From: Mnemiopsis leidyi
Taxonomy: Eukaryota; Ctenophora; Tentaculata; Lobata; Bolinopsidae
Assembly (NCBI GenBank): GCA_000226015.1
Contig: JH153709.1
Coordinates: forward strand, 40,921-80,687
Direction of reading: 5' to 3'
DNA: 39,767 nucleotides
Shown here: positions 12,001 to 25,300 of the stretch, in pieces
Position numbering within the stretch: the stretch's first letter is position 1
Layout: every line of letters begins with the position of its first letter
The notes under the pieces: generated by a model
What the model was told of the DNA's origin: nothing
The model's input: the letters and a program-made list of their open reading frames with translations, nothing else
Database searches by the model: none
Made by a program: the position numbers and the translations under genes

Positions 12001-15000
12001 CAAAAACTCAGCCGCAACAATTTCAACAGAATCTATAAAATCAGTTGCTAAACAGATAGTTTTGGAGGAGGAGCTTGGAAAAAATATCATGATCTTCGGG
12101 CTATGTGAGGAAGACAATGAGAATATCTGTACAAAAAGTTTCTAGAAGTATTGGAATNNNNNNNNNNNNNNNNNNNNNNNNNNNNNNNNNNNNNNNNNNN
12201 NNNNNNNNNNNNNNNNNNNNNNNNNNNNNNNNNNNNNNNNNNNNNNNNNNNNNNNNNNNNNNNNNNNNNNNNNNNNNNNNNNNNNNNNNNNNNNNNNNNN
12301 NNNNNNNNNNNNNNNNNNNNNNNNNNNNNNNNNNNNNNNNNNNAGCTGAATAGTTTTCTAAGGCTTTCATCTGGTTTTGTCGAGACTCTGTACAGATTTC
12401 GCTGTTTCATTACTCATAGTCAGTTGTTTTAGCTTAAAGTTTTATTCCTAGCTTAGTAACTTAAGCTGTTATCGATATCTACTATCTATGGTAATTTGCA
12501 GGTACACTTAAGGTCAGGTAGGTAGGTAATTTCTTTTTAATTTCGGTAGTATATCTTTTCATCTAGGTACATTTGTTTAATAATAAATTTTGTATACTGC
12601 TTAGAATGCCCGTTGTGGTACCCCTCGGGGTTTTAAAAAAAAACTACATCTTCAGTCACGGTTCTTGTATCGCAAGTTCCATAATTTCACAAGACAGCTT
12701 ATGATTGTGACGCTGATTGCTTCATAGTTTATCTAGTCTTTATCCTTGAGGATCGCCCTAAAGAAGGGGCCACACCTTGCTTCGTGTTTTTCTGTGTAAG
12801 TATTTTCTTGAAACCTTTTTTGTCAATGATCCATTACACCAGTCACCAACTTCAAGTAAAACTTTAATATCGAATGTTTGAAATGGAGGATGCTTAACTT
12901 CAAACTATCAATCTTTGTCTTTTCCGAACAAGACCATCTTGAGAATTGACATGAAAATTGTAAGTTGAAGATAAAAACGCGGTAGTTATTTCTAGTACAT
13001 GCACTATCTTGTTATAACTGGACAGTACGGGTTAACCAGTCCGGTGTCGGAACGTGTCATACCACACAACACGCAACACGCGTGTATTTATAGTCCCATA
13101 GAGTGTGCGTATATTTAATCAGATGTGCGAATATTTAATAAGGGGGTAGGGCTAGTTTGAAAATAATTACTCAAATATCACCCATGTTCTCCAACTTATT
13201 GGTCCACCTTGGCAGCTGGAAGAGTCAGCTGCATGTTTGTATTTTAATGTTGGGGCTGGCGCTACCTCCACGTATTCATCCGGGACTGGGTTCTTGCAGC
13301 TATTATTTTCGATGATTTTAATGGGGCCTCTGTTTCATCGATTCATTTTGCGACAAGCCTGTCCTACTTTTTCCACTTTAACAACTTTTTGCAAACTTTG
13401 CATGGTTGGAACTAAACTTGAAGATTTCTAAGTACATTTTAACGACCATTAGTTAAACACTCTTTTGCTGTGCGTGCTTTTCGTCCAGTTATTCATTGAT
13501 TTTTGAAACTACTCGTTTCATTGAATCATTGAAAAATAGTAATAGACGTACATTTCAAACTGGCACTTTTTAAAGAAGCTTGTATGTCATTACCCAATAT
13601 GTGTTAAACAGTTATTTGTAAGTTTTATGTAATCTGCAATATAGTGAGATAGTTAAGTGTTGAATAGACCGCTATTCACCTCCAAGTGTCTCCGTTAACA
13701 AAGAGCTGGGATATGTGCCAATGGTTACCATGGTTACCATGTGTGAATATGATAACAGCTCACAAATGCTTTCGTCTATAAAAATTCCTCGTCTCTCCTA
13801 TCAATCTAAACGCCAAACTCTATATCAATTCTCTCCTCAAATTCTTCATTAGTGTTCTTTCAATCCTCAAATCTCGATTAGTTGAAAGTTAAACTCTAAA
13901 CATAAATCTAAATCATATTCAACATAAGTCTATACCATCTCGGTTCTAGAAATTAGTCAGACAGATCTTATTGAAGGGGCCTCCCCACTATTATTGAGAC
14001 ATGGCACAGCTTCACTGCGGTTTCAGAGAATTTGCGAGTACACCATCAAATCTACCCGCTGATATGATTAAAACTGTCCACCCAAGACGTAGTGGGACAC
14101 ATCTTAATAGAGCTGTTGTTTAAGCGAAGTTACGGCTGCTAAACGTGACTGGGCTAGATGATCTTAAAGTCACGTGAATTAAATAATAACACTGTTTTGG
14201 TTTCTGTCGCACTTTGGAGTAGGATAAGATCGGCATAATCTCCCATTGCGGTTAATATTTGATTGTTTATAATCATATTGAGTAATTATTGTTTAGATCT
14301 TCGCCAGAGTTCGACTGTCTGGACGATTAGTCAGGATTCTAGGAGGCATATTTCTCGTACACCTTATAAGGCCCTAGAATAAACCCCCAAGTTATTTACA
14401 CTTGAATAAATTCCTAGTTGTTTACAATATTTAAATAACTCCCACTCTGTGTTTCCTACTAACAACCCCACCAGCAGATAAAGAGGAATGACATCCCACC
14501 CCTCGCTAGTGGACGTGTACGAGTCTCTGTTTCAGAGCCCCGTCTTCCTGGTCGCGTTGCCCTGTGTAAACCTCCTTATCGGATCTCTAACTATCTTCCT
14601 CAACACCCTCACCGCTCAGTTCTTCGGTAGTCGCACCAAGAGTACCATGCACCTCATCTACTTTGTACTAGCCTGCTCGGACTGGGTAGCTGGTGCTGCT
14701 CTGGTGATCCAGGGTATATGTCTGATACTCTTCTCGGTAAACTCGACGTTACTTGCCCGGGCATGCCCGGTCTTCTACTTCCTCAGTCAGGTAGCTCTGC
14801 ACAGCTCTGCCATGTACACCGTCCTGCTCACCATGGTGAGGAGTGTCAGCATCACCAAGTGTCCTACTTACTCGGTAAACAGAGGGCTAACAATCTTTAT
14901 CATCATCATCATCCCTGTCTTTTGGACGGGTATAGTTCTCTCGGAGATCCTCCTGGCTAAATACATCCTCTACCCTCCGGAGAACCAGACAGGTAGAAAT

Positions 15001-18000
15001 CTAACTATCGTAAACGTGAAGGACATGATAGTGTTCCCACGGCCCGGGGGAGCTATAGTGTACAGCATGGCCTGCAAGACAGGACTCATGTCTCCAGAAA
15101 GTTGCAGTGGTGAAAATTACAACGTGGTACTGGACTATATCACCACGTTCATCACCCTGGTGCTGCCCTACGGGGCACCAATCGTGATCTGCCTGGTCAG
15201 CACATGCTACCAGCTCTGCCATCTGATCCTGAAGAAGAGCCCCAAACTGAAGGTGTCTCGAGCACGGAGGAGACTGACCAAGACAATCATAGTTCTAACC
15301 ACAACTTTCCTCCTGTTCGACAGTATCCAGTTTATAACAATCATCATCACGATAAAACTCCACTTCAACCTTACCCTAGCTCTGGTGGTGGCGTTCGCCA
15401 GTTCCCCTCTACTCTGTCTGAACTCTATGATAACACCGCTTGTCATGTGTTTGAGAGGCAAGTCTCTCAATGAGCATGTCAAGATGAAACTCAGTGTATT
15501 TTCGAGAACTCCCGTTTTGCTTAAAACTAATGCGATAGATCAGGATCCAACCGTCATTAGATCAAACCAGACATTTGTTTAGTGATCATGATACATTTAT
15601 TTACATGAATTGATTTATAGATAGAACTTGAGTGAAGTCTTAAAGATTTTCAACATTTACTGAATTTACTTATTTTTTTCTAGATATGTACGGAAGAAAA
15701 AGTATATTCTAATGCTTGTGTACCTTTCAATAACATTTTGTAAATTTTCTGTTTGTGTTTGAACCTTTAAGAGTCACCCCGTGCTGATGATACACCTGTA
15801 GCTAAATACTTACAGTTTTGCCTCGACGGGGAGAAACGACAGTAAATCAGCTGTTTGAATCAAGATTCTCAAGGAATCCCCAGATCGTAATACATCTTGA
15901 AGCACCTGTAAGATTTTTAATTAGATCCCTGTCCCTAATTCCATTTTAAAAGCCACCACTTTAATCTTAAGACTTGGCCATGAACCCTGACTCAATTTGC
16001 TAATGACAGGGAGCTGGCAGCAACAACTATAAGAAAGAAAATAGAAATGTTCTGACGGCACAACACCTTGTAAGTTAGGGTAGTCAGTGTGATCTCATTT
16101 CTAATCGTGTTGAACAGACACTGGTTTCCATTCCTTAAATTCTCCACCGCATCTAGAGTCGCACTGAAATAATGTAGCATATTCTTGACTGGAAAAACTT
16201 GAAAATATCGGGAATTTTCGATAACTTACAATATCAAACATATACATAAAACATATACATCAAACATAAAACATATACATCAAACATATACATAAAACAC
16301 AATTCCACTATCTGTTTCTCAAAATTTCTCTGACAAATAACCTTGGAGAAGTAAGAGAGAGGAGATGAAGGTTAAAGAGAGCGGAGTATCTAGCTTTATG
16401 AAGGAGACAGTTAGATAGCGGTAGAACAGGGAGAGAGTTGAGAGATATCTCTAGATCTGTAACTAGGTCTCGGTAGTAGAGGAGAGAGATGTTTCGGAGG
16501 AGGGTGAGGGGCAGGTCCAGCAGTGCTCCGTTGTCACTGCGGGGTGAAGAGTTAGCTGTGTTTTGGTATGAAGACCTGTAAGAGCATGAGGAAAAAAACC
16601 AAACCTGCAAAGCGAGATTGCTTAGCTTATGTTGCTCAATCTTACGTATACAGCTCGCTTTAGGTTCAAAAACGGAACCTACAATTCCTAATAAAACCCT
16701 AACCTTATGTTCTGTACCCGACATTTTAACACAGTGAGAAGTTTATCATCGCGTGACCGGTCGAGTCTGCTGAGGAACTTCATCACTACTGTACTGTACT
16801 GGGGCTCGGAGAGGAGAGGGCCGGGATCCAGCACCATATCACAGATAGTATCTGGAGTCAGTAAGTTTTGAAAAGCGGGGAGTAGACTGATATAAAGAAG
16901 TAGAGAGGGGTGGGAGGCGGGCAGATTCGGTAGTTCCAGGATAGTCTTTGTGTGCAGGATCAAGTTCAGAGATTCTGAAATTAACACACATTCTAATTAT
17001 TTATCCAACAACTGGAACTTGTACTTAAAAAGATGAGAAATATCAGTGTTTAGGGTTAGTCAGAAGGTGGGTTAGTCAGAAGCTATTAAAACACATGTTC
17101 AGCTGAAGATAGAATCAGATGATAAAGACATCCGTACCGACAAGTTTATCAGAGTTGCTGACAATACTGTTTTCAGAAAGCCAGGAAACCCAAGCAAGGA
17201 CACCGGTGAGAGTAGCTGGAGTGAGAGATCCGGTAATTTCCGGCAGGGAATCTTTCCCAAACTTGTCTAAGAGTTGGTCATGACTTGAGCAGCCTTGGGG
17301 AGTGTACATTATCGTTATGTTTTTACTCCGGACCATGTTGTTGGGATTTTGTAGTTGAGTAACATTGTCACTAGCAAGTAGCACTCGATAAATATTTCTT
17401 TTGGGCTGGCACACGAATTTCTTATCGTCATCGAGACCCTTCAGTTGTCGCAGAATAATTTAGTAAATTCAATTTCGACTTTTTCAGGTGCTTTTTACGT
17501 AACAACTAGGTAAACTTGTTTCGGCACTCGACAGGGGGCTAATATACGGCTATAATTTCTTATTAGACCAGGTGCACTCGAAAATGAGGAATCCAGCCGC
17601 TGTGATGCAAATAAATTAAATCATACAAGGCAAAGTCACGATGACGATGATAGACACGATTCTCAAAATGCAACTTCCATTTTTTAATTACCAGCAGCTG
17701 ATTGTTGTTGTTGTCTTAATTGGGAACCACGTGCTCATTTCAACAGAAATTGTAGGGTTACTTGATGATTTCTAAGACTTAAAAAAAATTCCAAACTTGT
17801 TGTATAAGAGTTTGACAAGTATTTAATGAAGTGCCGTCAGAAATATACGGTAATATGACCTGGTATCAGATGATAGAGTTTCAAATACATAGTTCCAGTT
17901 ATGTCTCTGACATGGTCTTCAGGAGAGAACGTCAATGTAAACACATGTTTTGTCAACTCAAACAGTGTTCCTTCTTCTCCAGAACTGCGGTTAATCCCAG

Positions 18001-19298
18001 CATGCAGATCAATTATATCGCTGTTGGTATGAGTTGAAAAGATTTATGCAGGATAATGAGACTTTAAAAACACTGTAAAAATACTTGCAGATACTACAAA
18101 CCTAGGGATAATCCTCGACTTAGAAGACTTGAGAAATAGCTGATACTTTGTAGTAACAATACGTGTGAGGTGATTGAGGGATAGCTGGACATTAGAGCTG
18201 TATTTTAGACAGTAACTTTTCAGAAGTAGAGATAACAAGACCATAGTGTAATCAGAAACTAGCACATCTTCTTCTCTGAAAGTTAAAGCGTTGATAAATG
18301 ATTTATCTCGAAAGTTCAGTAAGAAGTAACTTAGCTAAAGAATACCTAAATGGGAGTAGCAACTGCCAGCCCATTTTAAAAGAGGCGACATGTTAACCTG
18401 AATATCTTGTAGAAGGCATTGAAAGCGGAGGCAGCAGCGTGCTGTTTGTTAATAGCTGGATGTTCTGCACAATACAGCAACTGTTTGAAAACATTTCTGA
18501 AAGGAAAAGAAAAAATATTGGAAAGTAAGGTTACAACACTTGTTAACTTTGAACGATTTAGCGAGCTGCCAGGTCAAGCTACTACAAAGAAGAAGAAAAC
18601 TGGAATAGTACAATAGAAATTACCGGTTTGCTGCTAGTTATATAATGACATGATTTGTAGTAAAACTGAATTGTTTATCTTCGTTTTTAGACTCAAAACC
18701 GTTACCTCACTGCAGGTGACATCACATCTGAGCTGTGTTTAATGCTCCACTTGAAGAATTCTCCGATACACTCACCACAAAACTCTCTTAGCTCCATGTT
18801 TCCGGATTGTTGGATGCCGTTCTGAAATTTGGCGGGTTCCTTCTACTGATTCTAACAGAGATTTGTTATTTTTGCTCAGCAACACGTGCTCAGCGACGCG
18901 CGCAACTGCATGCGCGTTTTTTGCGCGCCGGAAAAACAAAATGAATATCTTCGCGTGTTCCGCAAACGTCCGTATCGTGTGTACGTGCTTCCGATAAGAT
19001 AAGGACTGAAAGAAGGATTACGGAAGAGTTAGGGAAACAATAAAATAATATTTGACCTTTAAACGGTCCATATAGGTCACTTGTGAACAACCGACAATTT
19101 AGATGAAATTTTGGTTACCGCCGAGCCTTGAACACTAAATCTTTGGATTAGGTGACAAATTATATTAATGGGATTTTTCAAATAATGTTTAAAAACTTTA
19201 TTTTTATCAGGGACTTTGATGATCGGAAAAAGTATTGGAGGAGAACGAAAAAATTTGGAACGCTTCACGAATTTGCGTGTCATCCTTGCGCAGGGGCC

Positions 19299-19337
<39 letters not shown>

Positions 19338-22300
19338 CACTACCGAAGTAGTACGAACAAGGAGAAATCTGACACTACTTATACTTGCGATTACGCTTTA
19401 TTTTAGCACAGACACTTGATATGTACCATGATGTGTTGAAGAATATAACTCTCATTAGCTCTGCTAGTTTGCCAGTGGATTATCTGGAAGGTTAGCTCCT
19501 TGAATATCTGTCGTACAACAGAGTTACTGTCGCATCCTAGTTCCAATAGTACCGGCAAGGTGTGGTCGTACAAAACCTAGGTAGGTGGCGTATTGTTATT
19601 AACTTATTAAACTTATCAACTTATTAAACTTATTGAACTTATTGACTTATTGAACTTATTGACTTATTGAACTTATTGACTTATTGAAATTATTGACTTA
19701 TTGAACTTATTGACTTATTGAACTTATTGAACTTATTGACTTATTGAACTTATTGACTTATTGAACAAGTGATTAGAATTATGTTAAATCTTGAGTCTAA
19801 GGAGTGGTTTGTATAATGTACAATTCAAATGACAGATTAGAGGACTGTTTGCCTTCAGCGTCAAAATCATTTTTAGAGCTGCAGTCTGAGAGCAACAAAG
19901 TGTTGAACGAAAGAATCCTATTATTTTTATTATTATTAAGCTAACCTTATTAATATTAAGCTTACCTTTATTTTCTTAGGAGTCTGTTGTTCGGTAGCAA
20001 CAGAAACGAGGAACAAAGCATGTAGTAGTTCACAAGCACTTGTCCTTGCTTGTCCTTCGCTTGTACTTGTACTTAGGGTTATAACTTCTCTTAACATCTC
20101 ATCTGAAGAAAACAAACTGAGGATGTACATAAACAATGATCGATACTCGAATACCATTAGTTGGGAATCAATGCAATTTATTGAACTATTTTTAAGAGGG
20201 ATTGAGTCCTCAAAATAAACCCACTATATCAATATATCAAACTGTATAACAAACGTTGAATAGCTCAAGGGAGCATCTTCAATATCTGGTCAGTGCATGA
20301 ATTACCAAATCATGAATATGTGGTTACCGAGAGATATATCAAGGAAAGACGTTCCAAGCGGTAGAGAAAGGTTTAGGACGGTATCCTTGCTCCAAGATAT
20401 TTCAGGAATGTCAGGCGTGATGAGATGTGAGTTGACTCTGCCTCCCAAGGTGCCCAGAAGTAACACTATGTCACGTTGTAATTTCGGGAGTGTGCTTTGT
20501 TCCCTGAGGAGGGAGAGTTGTAAATGTTGTAAATGATTTTAGGGCAGTTTCAATCACAAATTTCTAAAATAGGGAAAACGAAACCTTAAGCTAAAGCGAC
20601 TTCGGGAATAAATAAAAGGGTGTAAACTACAAAGGTAAAATACAGTCTACATACTTGTCACTAGTTTGTACAGTGGAGGTCAGGTAAGGATCAAACAAGG
20701 GGAGTAAAGCAGGGTAATGATCAGAGAGAATATCAACTTCTCCTGCCAACACGACTTTCCACATGCTCGCTACTCCTCTCTTTCCAAGTTCTACACACCT
20801 GCACGGGGTAATGTAATGCCACTTATTGTTATTAGTAGTGATTAGGTAATCACAATTAACAATTATTGTGTAATGTTTGTTTCATTAAATAACAGACATT
20901 CACTGTCACAGAATAAAAGTCAGGCACGGTCTTCCAACAACTAATAACTACAACCTATTAATCTAGCTTGACAACAAATACTTTACCCGATTCCTCTGAA
21001 AAGAGCCTCTCTGAGCGCCAGAGCGAACATGTCCACTCCCCCCTTAATCAGAGAAACAGGATAAGAGAGGAGGAGGGAGATACTGGCTACTCTGGTATCC
21101 TCTACCAGTCTGTCTAGTCGCTCTATCACTGTGTATCCAAACTGTCGCAATATACTCCCCACCTCCCCCTGCAAGTTTAGTTCTCTAAAAACAGGGCATT
21201 TCTAGAGTTCTAGTAAGTCAATCATTAAACATACTCCCTACCTCCCCCTGCAAGTGTAGTTCTCTAAAAACAAGGCATTTCTAGAGTTCTAGTAAGTCAA
21301 TCATTAAACATACTCCCTACCTCCCCCTGCAAGTGTAGTTCTCTACAAACAGGGCATTTCTAGAGTTCTAGTAAGTCAATCATTAAACATACTCCCTACC
21401 TCCCCCTGCAAGTGTAGTTCTCTAAAAACAAGACATTTCTAGAGTTCTTGTAAGTCAATTATTAAACTAGTGAACGTAGTATAGAGTTCTATGTTAGTTC
21501 TTCACAGTGTATAAACAGGGCATTTCTAGAGTTCTAGTAAGCCAACTCTAAAACTTATGAACATAGCTTAGTGTAGAATTCTATGCTGTAGCGTAGGTCA
21601 TTTCTTATCAGGTTACGTGTTGCTTACTCTTGTAATCCTGCAAATTAAGGATCTGGGATCACAATGCCGTTACCAGGTGGTGAGGGGAGGAGAAGTAGTC
21701 GTTCTTGTCGCAGTAGCATACGACAGAAGTCAGGAGCCAGTAACAACACTCCATGTCCGGTAGTTTAGCACTAGCAGACACTGTAGACTTTACCAGGGAC
21801 ACCACCCACTTCTCCAACCTGCAATATTGCTTCTTTGTTTGTGTGTCTGTTTGTCTGTTTGTGTGTTTATTTGTGTATATTTGTGTATCTGTTTTTGTGT
21901 TTAATTGTTTGTATTTGTGTCGAAAAACCGACAGTGACCCCCTATCAAGCAGCAGATATACCTGTCATCGTCAATGAAAGATATCACTTCAGCAATTAGT
22001 GCAGATAAGTTCTTTAATAGGTCAGTGTCTCTGTTAGGGACTGTGTCTGTTTGCATCTTCTCTTGATCAGAGTCTTCTTCTGTATCTTGTTCTGCTTCTT
22101 TTAACTCCAGCTTATCGAATATCACCAGGAAACTAGGAAATGTTATATTATATGGGGAAAGGTGTCCGTGAGGAGGCAGATATGTCGCAAATGTTCTGAA
22201 ATTTCAAACCTCTTCTCTCTCCATTTCCAGGTTACCAGGTTGCTAGGTTGCCAAGGTTATCAAGCAACTCACCTGTTGATAAGAGCGTCTAGTAGAGCAA

Positions 22301-25300
22301 CATGGACATCTCTCTTTACATCGTTGTCTGTTATAAGATACGTGTACTTTGTCAGGAGATCGCACCACAGTGTACTGTACTCTGTTGGTTCTGAGTTACC
22401 AGAGCATCTTAACAGTCCCTGGGTACACAACGTTTAAACTTGACGTGATCTGGTGTAGCACCTTGTGGCTCTTGAATAAGAATTACCCGCCATTCAATGT
22501 GTTTTTTATTAATATTTATGAAAGGTAAAAAGAATCTGGAGACCCTTAGGGCCGCACTAACGGCGGTACAAGCACTACAAGCGCTATTACAAGCACTACA
22601 AGCGCTAACGGTACAAGTTCCCTTCCATACCTGATAAGTAAGTTCGTTGAGAATCCACAAGAAAGTGTCTCTGTCGGAATGTACTGCTGCAAGTAGAGAC
22701 TGGATGGAGTGATAGCATCCTCCCTGGATCTTCAAGTGCAGTTCTGGATACACCTGCGTTACCCGGCTCTTAGCAGCGTTATATTCAATAAAATCTATCT
22801 TTTTTGAACAGGACATTGAACAACTCCCATCCCTCGAAAATTGAAACTCTCAGCTTTCGAGTGCAGCTAGATGATGACACGTACCTCTATAAGAGAGACG
22901 AGAGGGGCGGCAAGATGATGTCTGATATCAGGAGATATGGTCTGGATACAACCGACTGTATCTGCTAGAGCGGAGATGACACTGGGAAGGAGGGAACTGT
23001 AGTCTGCTCCACTTCCACTTTCTATGTACACGCTCTCTCCTGAACAAGGAAGATTCTGAACTTAAAATTAATGAAATTTGCAGTGTCAAAATACTTTCAA
23101 CTTTTAATACTTTCAACAACTACTATTAATTAAATAATTTGAGAACATGAATATGACGTAGTACAAATATAGAAATGTCGACTAACATTTCCTAAAACGA
23201 GCTCGTTTACGTTGTCGCAAGAACGTGAAAATCAGAAATTTTCAACAGGAATCATCATACAACATGCGGAAACTACAGTGTCAAAATACGTACAAATGTT
23301 AAGCAGGAATAGATTTCAGTCATTCTTAATTTTGCTGAACAAACCGGCAACAAGAATCTTCTTAAAGAGCAGTATGAGCTCCTTCTCCCCGAGAATAACT
23401 TTGCAAGGATTAGCCAGATGACCGAAACACTGCATTATAGCTGATGTTTGTCGTCTGTGTGGGGTCTCTAACAACGGAACTAGAATGGAGAGGTAGTGGT
23501 GGAATAAGGTTGGACCTTCTTCGTCATCTGTTGTCATCCTCTTACTCATCTGGGAAAGGGTTATGTCAGTTTTGTGTCTGTATGGTGTATTGTAGGTAAC
23601 TTTAGTAAGTCGTGATAACCATGGTAACCAGTGTACAATACTAAGGAGCAGAGTGTTATAAACAAGTAGAGTAATGGTAACCATAGCAACACCTTGTGTC
23701 AGAGATTCACATCATACTTACCTCTGAGACAAGAGCTGAGAGAGCTTTGCAGATTGAACTTCTTAAAGCAGCATTTTTTACAGTTTTTAGCATCTTTACC
23801 AGGAAGTCTAACAACTTGATGTTATCATCATAAAGATACTTCTTGAATTTGGGGGTATGTTTCGATAGGAGGGTAAGTACTGAGGTCTGCATTGCATGTC
23901 TTTTAGCTTCCACCTTTGATAGATATATGGAATTTCAGAATAAATAAAGAATACTTAAAGAATAATAAAGATAACTTTGTTATGTTTCTCAGTGAGAAAT
24001 ATCAGAGATGGTGAAATATCAAAAAATTTGAAAGTATTTTATTTTAAACATACATTTGGGTTGCAGCAAAGAACCAAAAATCCAAAAATTTCTCCCATGG
24101 TAGCTTGGGGCACTACATCTGAAAAGGTGGAGAGAACTCCATTTATTCCGTTAAAGCATCCAGATATCACTTGGAGGTCAGGAGGTTTCTTTTTTTGTCT
24201 CTTGGTCACCATCTGGAGAAAAGCGTGTTTAAATCAATAAGAAAAGACAATTGATCATTATGTGTTTGAGACTGAAAAGAGGTTTTTTTCGAGATGTCTT
24301 TATCAGTTGAATCATTATAGTCATACACTACTTGCCTCTGTTTTCAAACTGTGCATAAAAAACCCAAGCCACTTAGATACCCTGTCGATGTCAAACATGG
24401 CAGCTGACGATTCCAGGAGAGTCTGAACTAAGCAACATATTGCATCTATGACTGAAAGTATATAAGTTATGTCCAATGAAGCCACAAAGCAGTAGGTAAG
24501 TTTAGATAATGCAGTGTGCAGCAGAGTAAAATCAGGTAATCAGTAATGTAAGTCATGCTAAAAGTATTCAATAGGTTACACTGCAAGTAATCAATATTTG
24601 TTTACCAGTAATAGACAATCTCTTCTTGTTCGACAGAGCTTTGTAAACAAGATCGGATATTTCTACGGCATTTTCAGTCCCTCCACCTTGCTCATACACT
24701 TTCTTCAAACACTGGTCAAGGACTATATTTATGGTCTAGATATAGCAAAACCTGATTGCAATTTAGACGAACCTGGGCCAATTTAGGCGAATTGTTGTTT
24801 AGCAGTAGGCGGTCAATAATTCAGGACTAGAGTTCGATAAAGACAAAATAAGTATCTATGAGAACGTTTTTCATTAAAAATTAAGTCAGGCACTCCTCTG
24901 AAGTTAGTTACATCTTACATGTTCAATGAGATTGATGACTAGAACAATGTTTGATTTAGCGTCTACTTTGTTGAACAACACCATACATCGATCCTGTGTA
25001 GAGGTTTCTTCAGTTACAGCAAGTAACAGTTGGTAAAATAAAATGTCAGTGAAATTTCAAGCAAATATTTTCAGAAAAACAAGTTTTTAGATTTGCAGCA
25101 TTTGAAAATCAAATCATGATGTATCTCATTTTTCATACCCACACAATACAACATATGATTTTATAAAATATTTCAATTGAAAGCTGAGTTTCGTAAAGAC
25201 CAGGTGTCTCATGATAACGTTCTACAATAAGATACATACGATCACGAAAAGGAGATGCTTGTCAAGAAATAGTTTACTCTGAGAAACTTCCTTGAGCAAT

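Noticed and set aside
12087..12432. ORFs crossing the run of N
   Set aside because: Unknown bases; openness is an artefact of the gap.
14718..15482. Additional ORFs in other frames within the second receptor
   Set aside because: Shadows caused by higher GC in the receptor coding region; membrane pattern and motifs are in the 14488 frame.
17831..18616. Plus-strand ORFs of 65-68 codons
   Set aside because: Shadows of PRKDC exons on the other strand.
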